Shown here: one piece after another, positions 54,862 through 62,563 of the stretch
Layout of the letters: each line of letters starts with the position of its first letter
Numbering within the stretch: position 1 is the stretch's first letter
Notes under the pieces: generated by a model
What the model was told of the DNA's origin: nothing
Database searches by the model: none
The model's input: only the letters and a program-made list of their open reading frames with translations
NCBI RefSeq assembly: GCF_001653455.1
Contig: NZ_CP011486.1
Span: 1,488,001 to 1,552,000 of the forward strand
Source of the DNA: Helicobacter pylori
GTDB lineage: Bacteria; Campylobacterota; Campylobacteria; Campylobacterales; Helicobacteraceae
Direction of reading: 5' to 3'
DNA length: 64,000 nt
Program-made: the position numbers and the translations under genes

Positions 54862-55509
54862 ATGATTTCTCAAATGCTCATTCAAGCCACGCTAGAAACG
54901 CTTTATATGGTGTTTGTGGCGAGTTTTTTGGCGGTTGTTTTTGGCTTGCCTTTGGGGGTTTTGTTGTTAGTGAGTAAAAAAGGGCATTTGTTAAACAAGC
55001 CCCTTTTGCATAAAATTTTAGACACTTCTATCAACATGACTCGCTCTTTCCCTTTTATCATTTTGATCATTTTGCTCTTGCCTTTATCGCGCTTTTTGAT
55101 TGGCACAAGCATTGGCTCAAGCGCGAGCATTATCCCGTTAGCCATTTCAGCCATTCCTTTTGTCGCAAAGCTTTTTGAAAACTCTTTAATGGAAGTAGAG
55201 CATGGCAAGATTGAAACCACTTTAAGCTTGGGAGCGTCTCCTTTAGAAGTCATTAAAATGATGCTTTTAGAGAGCCTGCCTTCTTTAGTGAATAATATCA
55301 CCATCACTTTAATTTCTTTAATAGGCTATTCGGCTATGGCTGGAGCTTTAGGGGCTGGGGGCTTGGGGGATTTAGCCATTAGGATTGGTTATCAAAGCTA
55401 TAGGGGTGATGTGCTTTTTTATGCGGTAGTCGTCATTATTGTTTTAGTGCAAATCATTCAAAGCGCGGGGGATTATGTGGTAAAACGCTTGAGAAAGCAT
55501 AAGTATTAG
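54862..55509 (+). CDS. metI: Methionine ABC transporter permease MetI
   Basis: A 215-residue permease with five membrane helices and the cytoplasmic EAA-like loop VEHGKIETTLSLGASPLEVI near residue 115 that docks to the ATPase. Preceded by metN with a 1-base gap. The usual binding protein (metQ) is not beside it. Confidence 0.94.
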   Translation: MISQMLIQATLETLYMVFVASFLAVVFGLPLGVLLLVSKKGHLLNKPLLHKILDTSINMTRSFPFIILIILLLPLSRFLIGTSIGSSASIIPLAISAIPFVAKLFENSLMEVEHGKIETTLSLGASPLEVIKMMLLESLPSLVNNITITLISLIGYSAMAGALGAGGLGDLAIRIGYQSYRGDVLFYAVVVIIVLVQIIQSAGDYVVKRLRKHKY

Positions 55510-55543
55510 GGTTTTGGCTCTATTAACATTTAAAGCCAACTTT

Positions 55544-55568
55544 AATCCTCTTTTTTAAAGGGGATTTT
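55544..55568 (+). terminator. Weak terminator after metI
   Basis: AATCCTC (55544-55550) and GGGGATTTTT (55560-55569) form a short stem with T residues after it, 35 bases past metI. The rest of 55510-55689 holds nothing else that I can name. Confidence 0.4.
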
Positions 55569-55689
55569 TACGCTTTGTTTATGATTAGCGCTTCAATTCT
55601 CTAAGAACGCTTTTAAAAGGCTATCGCTCAAACCGGGTTAAAGCTTTTTGCGATCAATATTCAATTAAATCGCTATGCAAAAAGGGGCT

Positions 55690-56124
55690 TTATTTTGGAT
55701 TGTTGTTAATAAATTTATCCATTTGCCCCTCTAAGCCTATGATTTGGGTTATCGCCCCGTCTAAAATTTCAAAATTTTGAGCGTTTTTGGGGGTAAGGCA
55801 TGCAAGCTTGTTGGAAGATTTTTCTAATGATTGGAGGTCTTTATGCAAGGTTTTTAAAACTTCTGTACTTTTAAAATCTTTCTCAAAATAGTCATCAAAT
55901 TGTTGTTCTGTTTGAGATAAATTTTCTAAAAAAGCGCTTTGGAGGCGTGTTTGGGTGCGATCATGCCCACTTTCTATGCAAGTTTTATAGGTTTTATTGA
56001 TCGCGCTAAAAGCCTCCTTAGCTTTCAAAAAAGCCTTTGAAAGCTCAACGATGATTTCATAATGTTCGCCCTCCGCTCTTAAAAACCCTAAAAACAGCGC
56101 AACGAATAATAACTTTTTTAGCAT
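55690..56124 (-). CDS. Secreted hypothetical protein
   Basis: A 144-residue protein with a clear signal peptide (MLKKLLFVALFLGFLRAEG) and a helical mature part with two cysteines (TCIESG and LACLTP). I do not recognise the family; I recall it as HP1579-like. It follows lpxF by 9 bases on the same strand, so it may work with lipid A or envelope genes. Confidence 0.6.
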   Translation of the reverse strand: MLKKLLFVALFLGFLRAEGEHYEIIVELSKAFLKAKEAFSAINKTYKTCIESGHDRTQTRLQSAFLENLSQTEQQFDDYFEKDFKSTEVLKTLHKDLQSLEKSSNKLACLTPKNAQNFEILDGAITQIIGLEGQMDKFINNNPK

Positions 56125-56133
56125 TTTATCCCT

Positions 56134-56730
56134 TTACCATTGATAAGAAAAGCTCACCCCATAGCGGCTACTGCCTTTAAAGTCGCTAGAAATTTCAGGA
56201 TAGAGCATCCATTGTTTGGGTTTGTAGCGTGAAGTGAATAAATAAGCAAACCCCCATGCAATAAGGCTGCCAATCGTAACCTGTAAGATCGTGTGCTTGC
56301 CTGCTACCACTCTACTAGCGTCAGTAAGGATTGCAAGAGCGATCACAGGAAGAGCCGGCTTCCACCCATAGCGGTAATACACAAACCCAGCCGCGCTAAA
56401 CACCCCCCCAGCATGCCCGCTTGGCATGCCTCTCCAAGAATTACAACATGGGCGTTTAGCAAATTCCACTCTAGCCCCATCTTTATGGGCTGTATTAAAC
56501 GCTCCTTTAAGGCCATAAATCACTCCTTGAGTTACTAAAGTGCCTACCGCTAATTCCCCTAGCCCCCTATAATCGCGCATCGCCAAACTAACCGTGCCAA
56601 CAAAAATAGGCAAAAACCTAAGCACATCGCCAATTTCTTCTAAAATGTATGCCCCCTCATTAATTGGCTCACTCTCTAAAGGATACACCCATAAGAGCAA
56701 GCTCAAAAAAAGACCTTTGAGTTTTTTCAT
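56134..56730 (-). CDS. lpxF: PAP2-family lipid A 4'-phosphatase LpxF
   Basis: A 198-residue inner-membrane PAP2 phosphatase. Two phosphatase motifs are visible: RGMPSGHAGGVF near residue 95 and SRVVAGKHTILQV near 142; the first motif KxxxxxxRP is represented by FAKRPC. In H. pylori LpxF (HP1580) removes the 4'-phosphate of lipid A and gives polymyxin resistance. It overlaps wecA by 4 bases (wecA stop/lpxF start), making a small lipid/glycan group. Confidence 0.88.
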   Translation of the reverse strand: MKKLKGLFLSLLLWVYPLESEPINEGAYILEEIGDVLRFLPIFVGTVSLAMRDYRGLGELAVGTLVTQGVIYGLKGAFNTAHKDGARVEFAKRPCCNSWRGMPSGHAGGVFSAAGFVYYRYGWKPALPVIALAILTDASRVVAGKHTILQVTIGSLIAWGFAYLFTSRYKPKQWMLYPEISSDFKGSSRYGVSFSYQW

Positions 56731-57737
56731 TCAAACGCTCGCTTTTCTAAGGCATAAACCTGTCTGTTCAAATAAACATAACCCGTTAAATAGCATGCGA
56801 TAAAGACTAGGCCAATAATAATGAGTGCATAAGGATCCAAGCGGAACAAGACGCTTGAAAGAATAAAAGGCAGGTTGCATAGAATAAGGATAAATGCGCA
56901 TAAGGGATTAGGGTAATTGAAAGAGCGTTGTTGCAAGAATTTGAATAAAAGGGTGTGCAAATGCAAATTGTCCGGCATGGTGGCCTTTTGGCGTTTTATT
57001 TTGCGCCTAAGGATACTGAAAAGCACCTCTATGACCGGGTAAAGCATTAAATTCAACCCAAAAAAGGCGCTGATTTTTTGCTCTAAACTCAAATGCAAAA
57101 GGGAAATCCCGCACACCAAACCCAAAAAATACGCCCCTCCATCGCCTAAAAAAATCTTTCCTAAAGGGAAATTCAACACCATAAACCCAAGCACCATGTA
57201 AGCTAGCAAACAAGACAAACTATTAGGCTCAATATAATGAATGACTAAAAGCGCGATCGCACAAATCCCGGAGGCAAGCCCGTTAAACCCGTCAATAATA
57301 TTGATAGCGTTACTGATACCCACTAACATGAAAACAGCGAATAAAAAAGCTATAGGGTAAGCTAAGCTAAAAAGGGGCGAAAAGTCGCTCACCACTAAAG
57401 GCGTTGATGAAATGATGCAAACAACCCCTATGGCTTGCAAAATAAGGCGTATTTTGGGGCTTAATGAAAGGTTAATGTCTTCTAAAAAGCCGCTCAAAAA
57501 CACTAATAATAGCCCTAAAAAAACAAAAAACCCCTTAAAAGGCGCTTCTAAAGGCTCAAAAAAACAAGCCAACATAAAAGAAAGAAAGATCCCAAGCCCT
57601 CCGGCTCGTGGGGTTCTTGCGTGATGGAAGCCTTGGATCTTGTTGGCGTTATCCACAAAGAGCGTGGATTTTTTAGACCACAAAACAATCAAAGAGCAAA
57701 TGAAGAGACTGGTTAAAAAATATAGCACCCACAACAC
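56727..57737 (-). CDS. wecA: Undecaprenyl-phosphate GlcNAc-1-phosphate transferase-like protein
   Basis: A 336-residue membrane protein of the MraY/WecA family with about ten helices. Recognisable parts are NIIDGFNGLASG (DxxD-like metal region), LGDGGAYFLGLV, and RRKIKRQKATMPDNLHLHTLL containing the HLHTLL family end (nucleotide site). In H. pylori it starts O-antigen synthesis on undecaprenyl phosphate. It is not MraY, which is shorter and has other partners. Confidence 0.88.
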   Translation of the reverse strand: MLWVLYFLTSLFICSLIVLWSKKSTLFVDNANKIQGFHHARTPRAGGLGIFLSFMLACFFEPLEAPFKGFFVFLGLLLVFLSGFLEDINLSLSPKIRLILQAIGVVCIISSTPLVVSDFSPLFSLAYPIAFLFAVFMLVGISNAINIIDGFNGLASGICAIALLVIHYIEPNSLSCLLAYMVLGFMVLNFPLGKIFLGDGGAYFLGLVCGISLLHLSLEQKISAFFGLNLMLYPVIEVLFSILRRKIKRQKATMPDNLHLHTLLFKFLQQRSFNYPNPLCAFILILCNLPFILSSVLFRLDPYALIIIGLVFIACYLTGYVYLNRQVYALEKRAFE

Positions 57738-57871
57738 TTTTTATTGGATTTAATTGGCATTTTGTTTTGGGTATTATAGCAAAAGATAGCTTGATGATAA
57801 AATCTTATACACAGGGAGGGGTTTTGTGTTACAATTTCAAAAATCATTATTATTAAAATTAAAGGATAGCC

Positions 57872-58660
57872 ATGCGTTTTGGATTGAATATTGATCACAT
57901 TGTTACTTTAAGAGAAGTGAGGAAGACTTACGAGCCTGAGATTTTAGAGGCTCTGTTTATCGCTAAAAACACCCATAAAGTGGATTTAATCACCATCCAT
58001 TTAAGAGAAGACAAACGGCACATTCAAAATGAAGATGTTTTGAGATTGCTTGAGATTAGCCCTCTGCCCATTAATATTGAATGCTCAATTAATGCGCATA
58101 TCACTGATTTTTTATGCTCTTTAAAGAATAAGCCAAGTAAGGTTACTATTGTGCCTGAAAACAGAGATGAGGTTACGACAGAGGGGGGGTTGGATTGTTC
58201 TCTAAAGGGGTTAGGGGAAACCATTAAGGCGTATCACAATAAAGGCATTGAAGTGTCTTTGTTTATTGACCCTTTAAAAGACGCTTTGCATTTTGCAAGA
58301 GAGCATCAAGTCAAACAAGTGGAGTTCCACACCGGCGTGTATGCGAATTTGCACAACGCTTTGTATTCTAACGCTAACAATCAAATCCATGCCATTAGCG
58401 CGCTCAAAGAAAAAAGCCCTAAAGAGTTGAAAGAAGAATTGCACAACGCTTTTTTGCAATTAAGGAAGATGAGTAAAGAAGCGTTTTTTATGGGTATTGT
58501 GGCATGCGCTGGGCATGGGTTAAATTACTCTAATGTGAAAGAATTGTTGAAAATTCCTTCTTTAAGGGAGCTTAATATCGGCCATAGCGTGATTTCAAAA
58601 GCGGTTTTAGTGGGCTTAGAAAAAGCGATTTTAGAAATGGCGCAACTCATTAAACGCTAA
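57872..58660 (+). CDS. pdxJ: Pyridoxine 5'-phosphate synthase PdxJ
   Basis: Condenses 3-amino-1-hydroxyacetone phosphate and deoxyxylulose phosphate in the DXP-dependent vitamin B6 pathway. The 262-residue TIM barrel begins MRFGLNIDHIVTLRE, with ITIHLREDKRHIQNED near residue 45 and VEFHTGVYAN and HGLNYSNVK near the end. pdxA follows after 1 base. TACAAT about 40 bases upstream may be the promoter. Confidence 0.96.
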   Translation: MRFGLNIDHIVTLREVRKTYEPEILEALFIAKNTHKVDLITIHLREDKRHIQNEDVLRLLEISPLPINIECSINAHITDFLCSLKNKPSKVTIVPENRDEVTTEGGLDCSLKGLGETIKAYHNKGIEVSLFIDPLKDALHFAREHQVKQVEFHTGVYANLHNALYSNANNQIHAISALKEKSPKELKEELHNAFLQLRKMSKEAFFMGIVACAGHGLNYSNVKELLKIPSLRELNIGHSVISKAVLVGLEKAILEMAQLIKR

Positions 58661-58661
58661 A

Positions 58662-59585
58662 ATGGCTAAAAAGAAAATTGCAATCAGTTGCGGGGATATT
58701 CAAGGCATAGGCTTAGAATTGATTTTAAAAAGCCATAAGGAAGTGAGCACGCTTTGTGAGCCGTTGTATCTCATTCATAGCGAACTTTTAGAGCGAGCCA
58801 ATCAATTGCTTGCTAACGCTTATGAAGTAAAGCCGCTCAATGCTATCGCTATCAATTCCCCCTTACCCTTACTCAACTCTAACACGATAGGCAAAGTCAG
58901 TGCTCAAAGTGGGGCGTATAGTTTTGAGAGTTTTAGAAAAGCTTGCGAGTTAGCGGATAGTAAAGAAGTGGATGGCATTTGCACCATGCCCATTAATAAA
59001 CTCGCATGGCAACAAGCTCAAATCCCTTTTGTGGGGCATACCGATTTTTTAAAGCAGCACTACAAAGAGCATCAAATCATCATGATGCTTGGGTGCCCTA
59101 AACTCTTTGTGGGGCTATTTAGCGACCATGTGCCTTTAAGGGCGGTTTCTCAACTCATTCAAGTGGAAGCGTTAGTCACATTTTTATTGGCGTTTCAAAA
59201 AAGCACTCAAGCCAAAATCATTCAAGTGTGCGGTTTTAACCCTCATGCGGGCGAAGAGGGCTTGTTTGGGGAAGAAGATGAAAAGATTTTAAAAGCCATT
59301 CAAGAGAGCAACCAAACGCTAGGCTTTGAATGTTTTTTAGGGCCACTGCCGGCTGATAGCGCTTTTGCCCCTAATAAGCGCCAAATAACGCCCTTTTATG
59401 TGAGCATGAGCCATGATGTGGGGTTAGCCCCTTTAAAGGCGCTCTATTTTGATGAAAGCATCAATGTGAGTTTGAACGCCCCCATTATCCGCACTTCCAC
59501 TGACCATGGCACTGCATTTGATATTGCTTATCAAAACAAGGCGAACCATAAAAGCTATTTGAATGCGATTAAATATTTGGCTTGA
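58662..59585 (+). CDS. pdxA: 4-hydroxythreonine-4-phosphate dehydrogenase PdxA
   Basis: Oxidises 4-phosphohydroxythreonine; product feeds PdxJ. 307 residues: ISCGDIQGIGLEL at the start, metal-binding histidines in FVGHTDFL and the SDHVPLRAV segment, and TSTDHGTAFDIA near 280. Coupled to pdxJ (stop and start 1 base apart). Confidence 0.96.
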   Translation: MAKKKIAISCGDIQGIGLELILKSHKEVSTLCEPLYLIHSELLERANQLLANAYEVKPLNAIAINSPLPLLNSNTIGKVSAQSGAYSFESFRKACELADSKEVDGICTMPINKLAWQQAQIPFVGHTDFLKQHYKEHQIIMMLGCPKLFVGLFSDHVPLRAVSQLIQVEALVTFLLAFQKSTQAKIIQVCGFNPHAGEEGLFGEEDEKILKAIQESNQTLGFECFLGPLPADSAFAPNKRQITPFYVSMSHDVGLAPLKALYFDESINVSLNAPIIRTSTDHGTAFDIAYQNKANHKSYLNAIKYLA

Positions 59586-59709
59586 AGGCTTTAGATTTTA
59601 TTTTTTATTCTTTATGTTAAATATTTAATTCCAACTTTCTGTTGATTGGTATTTTTGTAAAACCACTTTTTGGTTTTGGTTTAAAGGTTTTATCATTCTA
59701 TTAACAAGG

Positions 59710-59715
59710 TATAAT
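59710..59715 (+). promoter_or_regulatory. -10 box for tsaD
   Basis: TATAAT, 31 bases before tsaD ATG; the preceding 120 bases are AT-rich and carry no gene. Confidence 0.6.
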
Positions 59716-59746
59716 TCAAGCAAAAACACCACCCAAAGATAAAAAC

Positions 59747-60772
59747 ATGATTTTAAGCATTGAAAGCTCTTGCGATGACAGCTCTTTAGCCCTTACAAGA
59801 ATAGAGGACGCCAAACTCATCGCTCATTTTAAAATCTCTCAAGAAAAGCACCACAGCTCTTATGGGGGCGTTGTGCCTGAGCTTGCATCGCGCTTGCATG
59901 CTGAGAATTTGCCGCTATTATTAGAACGCATTAAAATGCGCTTGAATAAGGATTTTTCTAAACTTAAAGCCATCGCTATCACCAACCAGCCAGGTTTGAG
60001 CGTTACTCTAATAGAGGGCTTGATGATGGCAAAAGCCTTGAGCTTGTTTTTGGATTTACCCTTAATTTTGGAAGATCATTTGAGAGGGCATGTGTATTCG
60101 CTCTTCATCAATGAAAAACAAACTTGCATGCCTTTAAGCGTGTTGTTAGTTTCTGGGGGGCATTCTTTGATTTTAGAGGCTAGAAATTATGAAGACATTA
60201 AAATCATGGCCACGAGTTTAGACGATAGCTTTGGGGAGAGCTTTGATAAGGTTTCCAAAATGCTAAATCTAGGCTATCCAGGAGGCCCCGTGATAGAAAA
60301 ATTAGCCCTTGATTACGCGCATAAAAACGAGCCTTTAATGTTCCCTATCCCTTTAAAAAACAGCCCGAATGTGGCTTTTAGTTTTTCAGGCTTAAAGAAT
60401 GCGGTGCGTTTGGAGGTTGAAAAAAACGCCCACCATTTGAATGAAACCACCAAACAAAAGATTGGCTATCATTTTCAAAGCGCAGCCATTGAGCATTTAA
60501 TCCAGCAAACCAAACGCTATTTTAAAACCAAACGCCCTAAAATTTTTGGTATTGTGGGGGGAGCGAGCCAAAATTTAGCCTTAAGAAAGGCGTTTGAAAA
60601 TTTGTGCGATGAATTTGATTGCAAGCTTGTTTTAGCCCCTCTGGAATTTTGCAGCGATAATGCCGCCATGATAGGGCGATCAAGCCTAGAAGCGTATCAA
60701 AAAAAGCGCTTTGTCCCTTTAGAAAAAGCCAACATTTCGCCAAGAACGCTACTAAAAAAAGGCTTTGAGTGA
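59747..60772 (+). CDS. tsaD: tRNA N6-threonylcarbamoyladenosine transferase TsaD
   Basis: Transfers the threonylcarbamoyl group to A37 of ANN-reading tRNAs. The 341-residue ASKHA-fold protein begins ILSIESSCDDSSLAL, with the metal-binding DHLRGHVYS (His pair) near residue 107 and GGHSL, SGLKNAV and GGASQNLALR segments. Previously annotated as glycoprotease Gcp. The only gene here before a 980-base gap. Confidence 0.96.
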   Translation: MILSIESSCDDSSLALTRIEDAKLIAHFKISQEKHHSSYGGVVPELASRLHAENLPLLLERIKMRLNKDFSKLKAIAITNQPGLSVTLIEGLMMAKALSLFLDLPLILEDHLRGHVYSLFINEKQTCMPLSVLLVSGGHSLILEARNYEDIKIMATSLDDSFGESFDKVSKMLNLGYPGGPVIEKLALDYAHKNEPLMFPIPLKNSPNVAFSFSGLKNAVRLEVEKNAHHLNETTKQKIGYHFQSAAIEHLIQQTKRYFKTKRPKIFGIVGGASQNLALRKAFENLCDEFDCKLVLAPLEFCSDNAAMIGRSSLEAYQKKRFVPLEKANISPRTLLKKGFE

Positions 60773-61160
60773 ATAAAGGCAGAAAAGGAGTGCATGGTAA
60801 AAATTCTAAAATTTGTCAATTTTGATTTGCGTTTGATAAAATTAACAAAGAAAGCAAGAAGCTAAGCCATAGTGTAACGAAAGCTATTTTTAACTATAGT
60901 CCTAGTTTCAGTTTAGTGTCTTTCTTATTTTGGTTTTAATCTTTTTTGGATTTAATGCCACACAAGGGCTAAAATTTGGGGGCGTTATAACGCAAATTTG
61001 GGGGATTTATTGAGGTTTTGGCATTAAATGTAATTAAATCATGTATTGGATTTTTTGGAGTGGATTGTTAAATTTTATTAAAGAATTTAGTAAAAATCTT
61101 TATTGATTAAGTAAAATTTAAGCTAAATGAGACTACAATCACATTACTTGAAGGGAAGAT
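60773..61160. other. Gap after tsaD, mostly non-coding
   Basis: The stretch is AT-rich. One 23-codon frame at 60794-60865 (+) starts MVKILKF with AGGAG only 3 bases before ATG; I doubt it is used. An inverted repeat at 60950-61029 is listed separately. I see no tRNA or other gene. Confidence 0.4.
60950..61029. repeat. Long inverted repeat with central palindrome
   Basis: Arms ATTTAATGCCA (60950-60960) and TGGCATTAAAT (61019-61029) are exact 11-base complements. Between them lie two direct AAATTTGGGGG units around a perfect 12-base palindrome GCGTTATAACGC (60982-60993). This is more order than expected by chance and could be a miniature element or protein-binding site. Confidence 0.55.
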
Positions 61161-61195
61161 AGATCCTTAAAGAGTTGGTGGCTCTATAAGGATCT
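61161..61195 (-). terminator. Stable 3' hairpin after the small peptide gene
   Basis: On the minus strand AGATCCTTATAGAG pairs with CTCTTTAAGGATCT around a 7-base loop, directly downstream of the 18-residue peptide stop. It probably marks the message 3' end. There is no long T run. Confidence 0.6.
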
Positions 61196-61200
61196 GTAGT

Positions 61201-61257
61201 TTAGTATAATGGTGTTAAGATCACCATTAAAACTATTACTATAATTAGTAATTTCAT
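61201..61257 (-). CDS. Hydrophobic 18-residue peptide, candidate type I toxin
   Basis: ATG at 61257 with AAAGGAG 5 bases upstream encodes MKLLIIVIVLMVILTPLY, almost wholly hydrophobic and long enough to span a membrane. Such peptides are toxins in type I systems. In H. pylori the AapA/IsoA family has the same layout (peptide plus a small antisense RNA over the ribosome-binding site), although this peptide is not AapA by sequence. A promoter with TATAAT at 61379-61384 lies about 120 bases upstream; the opposite strand carries an antisense RNA gene. It is too short for ordinary gene callers. Lack of known homology keeps confidence moderate. Confidence 0.6.
   Translation of the reverse strand: MKLLIIVIVLMVILTPLY
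61205..61210 (+). promoter_or_regulatory. -10 box for the antisense RNA
   Basis: TATAAT on the plus strand (GTTTAGTATAATGG), lying inside the 3' end of the peptide gene on the other strand. The expected start is about 61217. Confidence 0.6.
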
Positions 61258-61313
61258 AGTTCTCCTTTGTAATCAATTTGTTCATGGCGTGTCTCTCAGC
61301 AAGCCATTTTTTA
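61217..61313 (+). ncRNA. Antisense RNA (IsoA/IsoB-like antitoxin)
   Basis: Predicted transcript of about 95 bases. It starts after TATAAT at 61205-61210 and ends at a perfect intrinsic terminator: ATGGC (61284-61288) with GCCAT (61303-61307) and a run of six T. It covers the start and ribosome-binding site of the peptide gene, so it would block translation or promote RNase III cleavage. The size and position are like those of IsoA RNAs in H. pylori. Confidence 0.6.
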
Positions 61314-61378
61314 TTCAATATCAGCGTTAAAAACTGACATTCTCAAATGGATTGCAATAAACACAGCCACATGTTCTT

Positions 61379-61384
61379 ATTATA
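61379..61384 (-). promoter_or_regulatory. -10 box for the small toxin message
   Basis: TATAAT on the minus strand (TATAGTATAATAAG), giving a 5' leader of about 115 bases before the peptide ATG. The leader contains a MAC-stop mini-frame (ATGGCTTGCTGA) and the complement of the antisense terminator. Confidence 0.55.
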
Positions 61385-61641
61385 CTATAAAAAAGCGTTT
61401 GTGTTCAAATATTCATAAACATAAGATACTAAATTTTTTCAATGTAAAAAATGATATTTAATTAAACAGAATGAAACTTCTGTGAGTTGCTGATTTCAAG
61501 CTAAATTTTTTCGTATCCGCTCACAAAAAGCATCATGTTGCAAAAACCCCAATCAGAGCTAATTTTACGAACAAGTTTTTATAGCGCTTAACAGCATTAA
61601 TGCATTTACCCCAAACGCTAAAGATGTTTTTTGAATCTCTG

Positions 61642-61657
61642 TTTGAACGGGTTCAAA
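61642..61657. other. Palindrome upstream of flgG
   Basis: TTTGAAC-GG-GTTCAAA, perfect 7-base arms, followed by TCTTTTTG. It could end transcription arriving from the left or be an operator 55-70 bases upstream of the flgG -10 box. Confidence 0.45.
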
Positions 61658-61713
61658 TCTTTTTGTCAAACAAAGCGTTTTTGAGTTTAGTCAAATTTAA
61701 TTTTATTTTCGTT

Positions 61714-61719
61714 ATAATC
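61714..61719 (+). promoter_or_regulatory. -10 box for flgG
   Basis: TATAAT, 34 bases before the flgG ATG, with a TTT-rich upstream region. Confidence 0.6.
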
Positions 61720-61752
61720 CTAGATTGTTAAGTTTTAGTTTAAAGGGAAAAA

Positions 61753-62541
61753 ATGCTTCGCTCTCTCTATAGCGCTACTTCAGGGATGCTCGCCCAACAA
61801 ACGCATATTGACACCACTTCAAACAATATCGCCAATGTCAATACCACTGGGTTCAAAAAATCTCGCGCGGATTTTAACGACTTGTTCTACCAAGCGATGC
61901 AATACGCTGGCACTAACACCAGCAACACGACCTTATCGCCAGATGGCATGGAAGTGGGCTTAGGCGTGCGCCCTAGCGCGATTACTAAAATGTTTTCGCA
62001 AGGCAGCCCTAAAGAAACGGAGAATAATTTAGATGTCGCTATTACAGGTAAAGGCTTTTTTCAAGTCCAGCTTCCTGATGGCACCACCGCTTATACAAGG
62101 AGTGGGAATTTCAAGCTAGACGAACAGGGTAATCTTGTAACGAGCGAAGGCTATATTCTCATTCCTCAAATCACTTTGCCTGAAGACACCACGCAAGTAA
62201 ACATCGGTGTGGATGGCACGGTGAGCGTGACTCAAGGCTTGCAAACGACCTCTAATGTGATCGGGCAAATCACTTTGGCTAATTTTGTCAATCCGGCGGG
62301 ACTCCATTCTATGGGAGACAATTTGTTTTCAATCACCAACGCTAGCGGCGATGCGATTGTGGGCAATCCGGATTCTCAAGGTTTAGGCAAATTAAGGCAA
62401 GGCTTTTTGGAGCTTAGTAATGTGAGATTGGTAGAAGAAATGACGGATCTCATCACCGCTCAAAGGGCTTATGAAGCCAATTCTAAAAGCATTCAAACCG
62501 CTGATGCCATGCTCCAAACGGTCAACTCCCTCAAACGCTAA
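61753..62541 (+). CDS. flgG: Flagellar distal rod protein FlgG
   Basis: A 262-residue distal rod subunit. The N-terminal rod motif MLRSLYSATSGMLAQQTHID and SNNIANVNTTGFKKSRADF, and the C-terminal LVEEMTDLITAQRAYEANSK, are the standard FlgG ends (given as parts); the GFFQVQLPDGTTAYTRSGNF segment lies in between. AAGGGAAAAA ribosome-binding site. Its own promoter is upstream. Confidence 0.97.
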   Translation: MLRSLYSATSGMLAQQTHIDTTSNNIANVNTTGFKKSRADFNDLFYQAMQYAGTNTSNTTLSPDGMEVGLGVRPSAITKMFSQGSPKETENNLDVAITGKGFFQVQLPDGTTAYTRSGNFKLDEQGNLVTSEGYILIPQITLPEDTTQVNIGVDGTVSVTQGLQTTSNVIGQITLANFVNPAGLHSMGDNLFSITNASGDAIVGNPDSQGLGKLRQGFLELSNVRLVEEMTDLITAQRAYEANSKSIQTADAMLQTVNSLKR

Positions 62542-62563
62542 TTGGAGCGGTTGCTGTCATTCT

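Noticed and set aside
55510-55689. Possible IS or small gene in the gap after metI
   Set aside because: Only a weak terminator-like stem was seen; no frame or end repeats.
60794-60865. A 23-codon frame starting MVKILKF after tsaD
   Set aside because: AGGAG is only 3 bases from ATG, no homology known, and no promoter or terminator around it.
61170-61290. A 33-codon frame overlapping the toxin peptide on the minus strand (starting MNKLITKENYE)
   Set aside because: No ribosome-binding site; its start is upstream of the peptide's own AAGGAG. The hydrophobic frame fits better.
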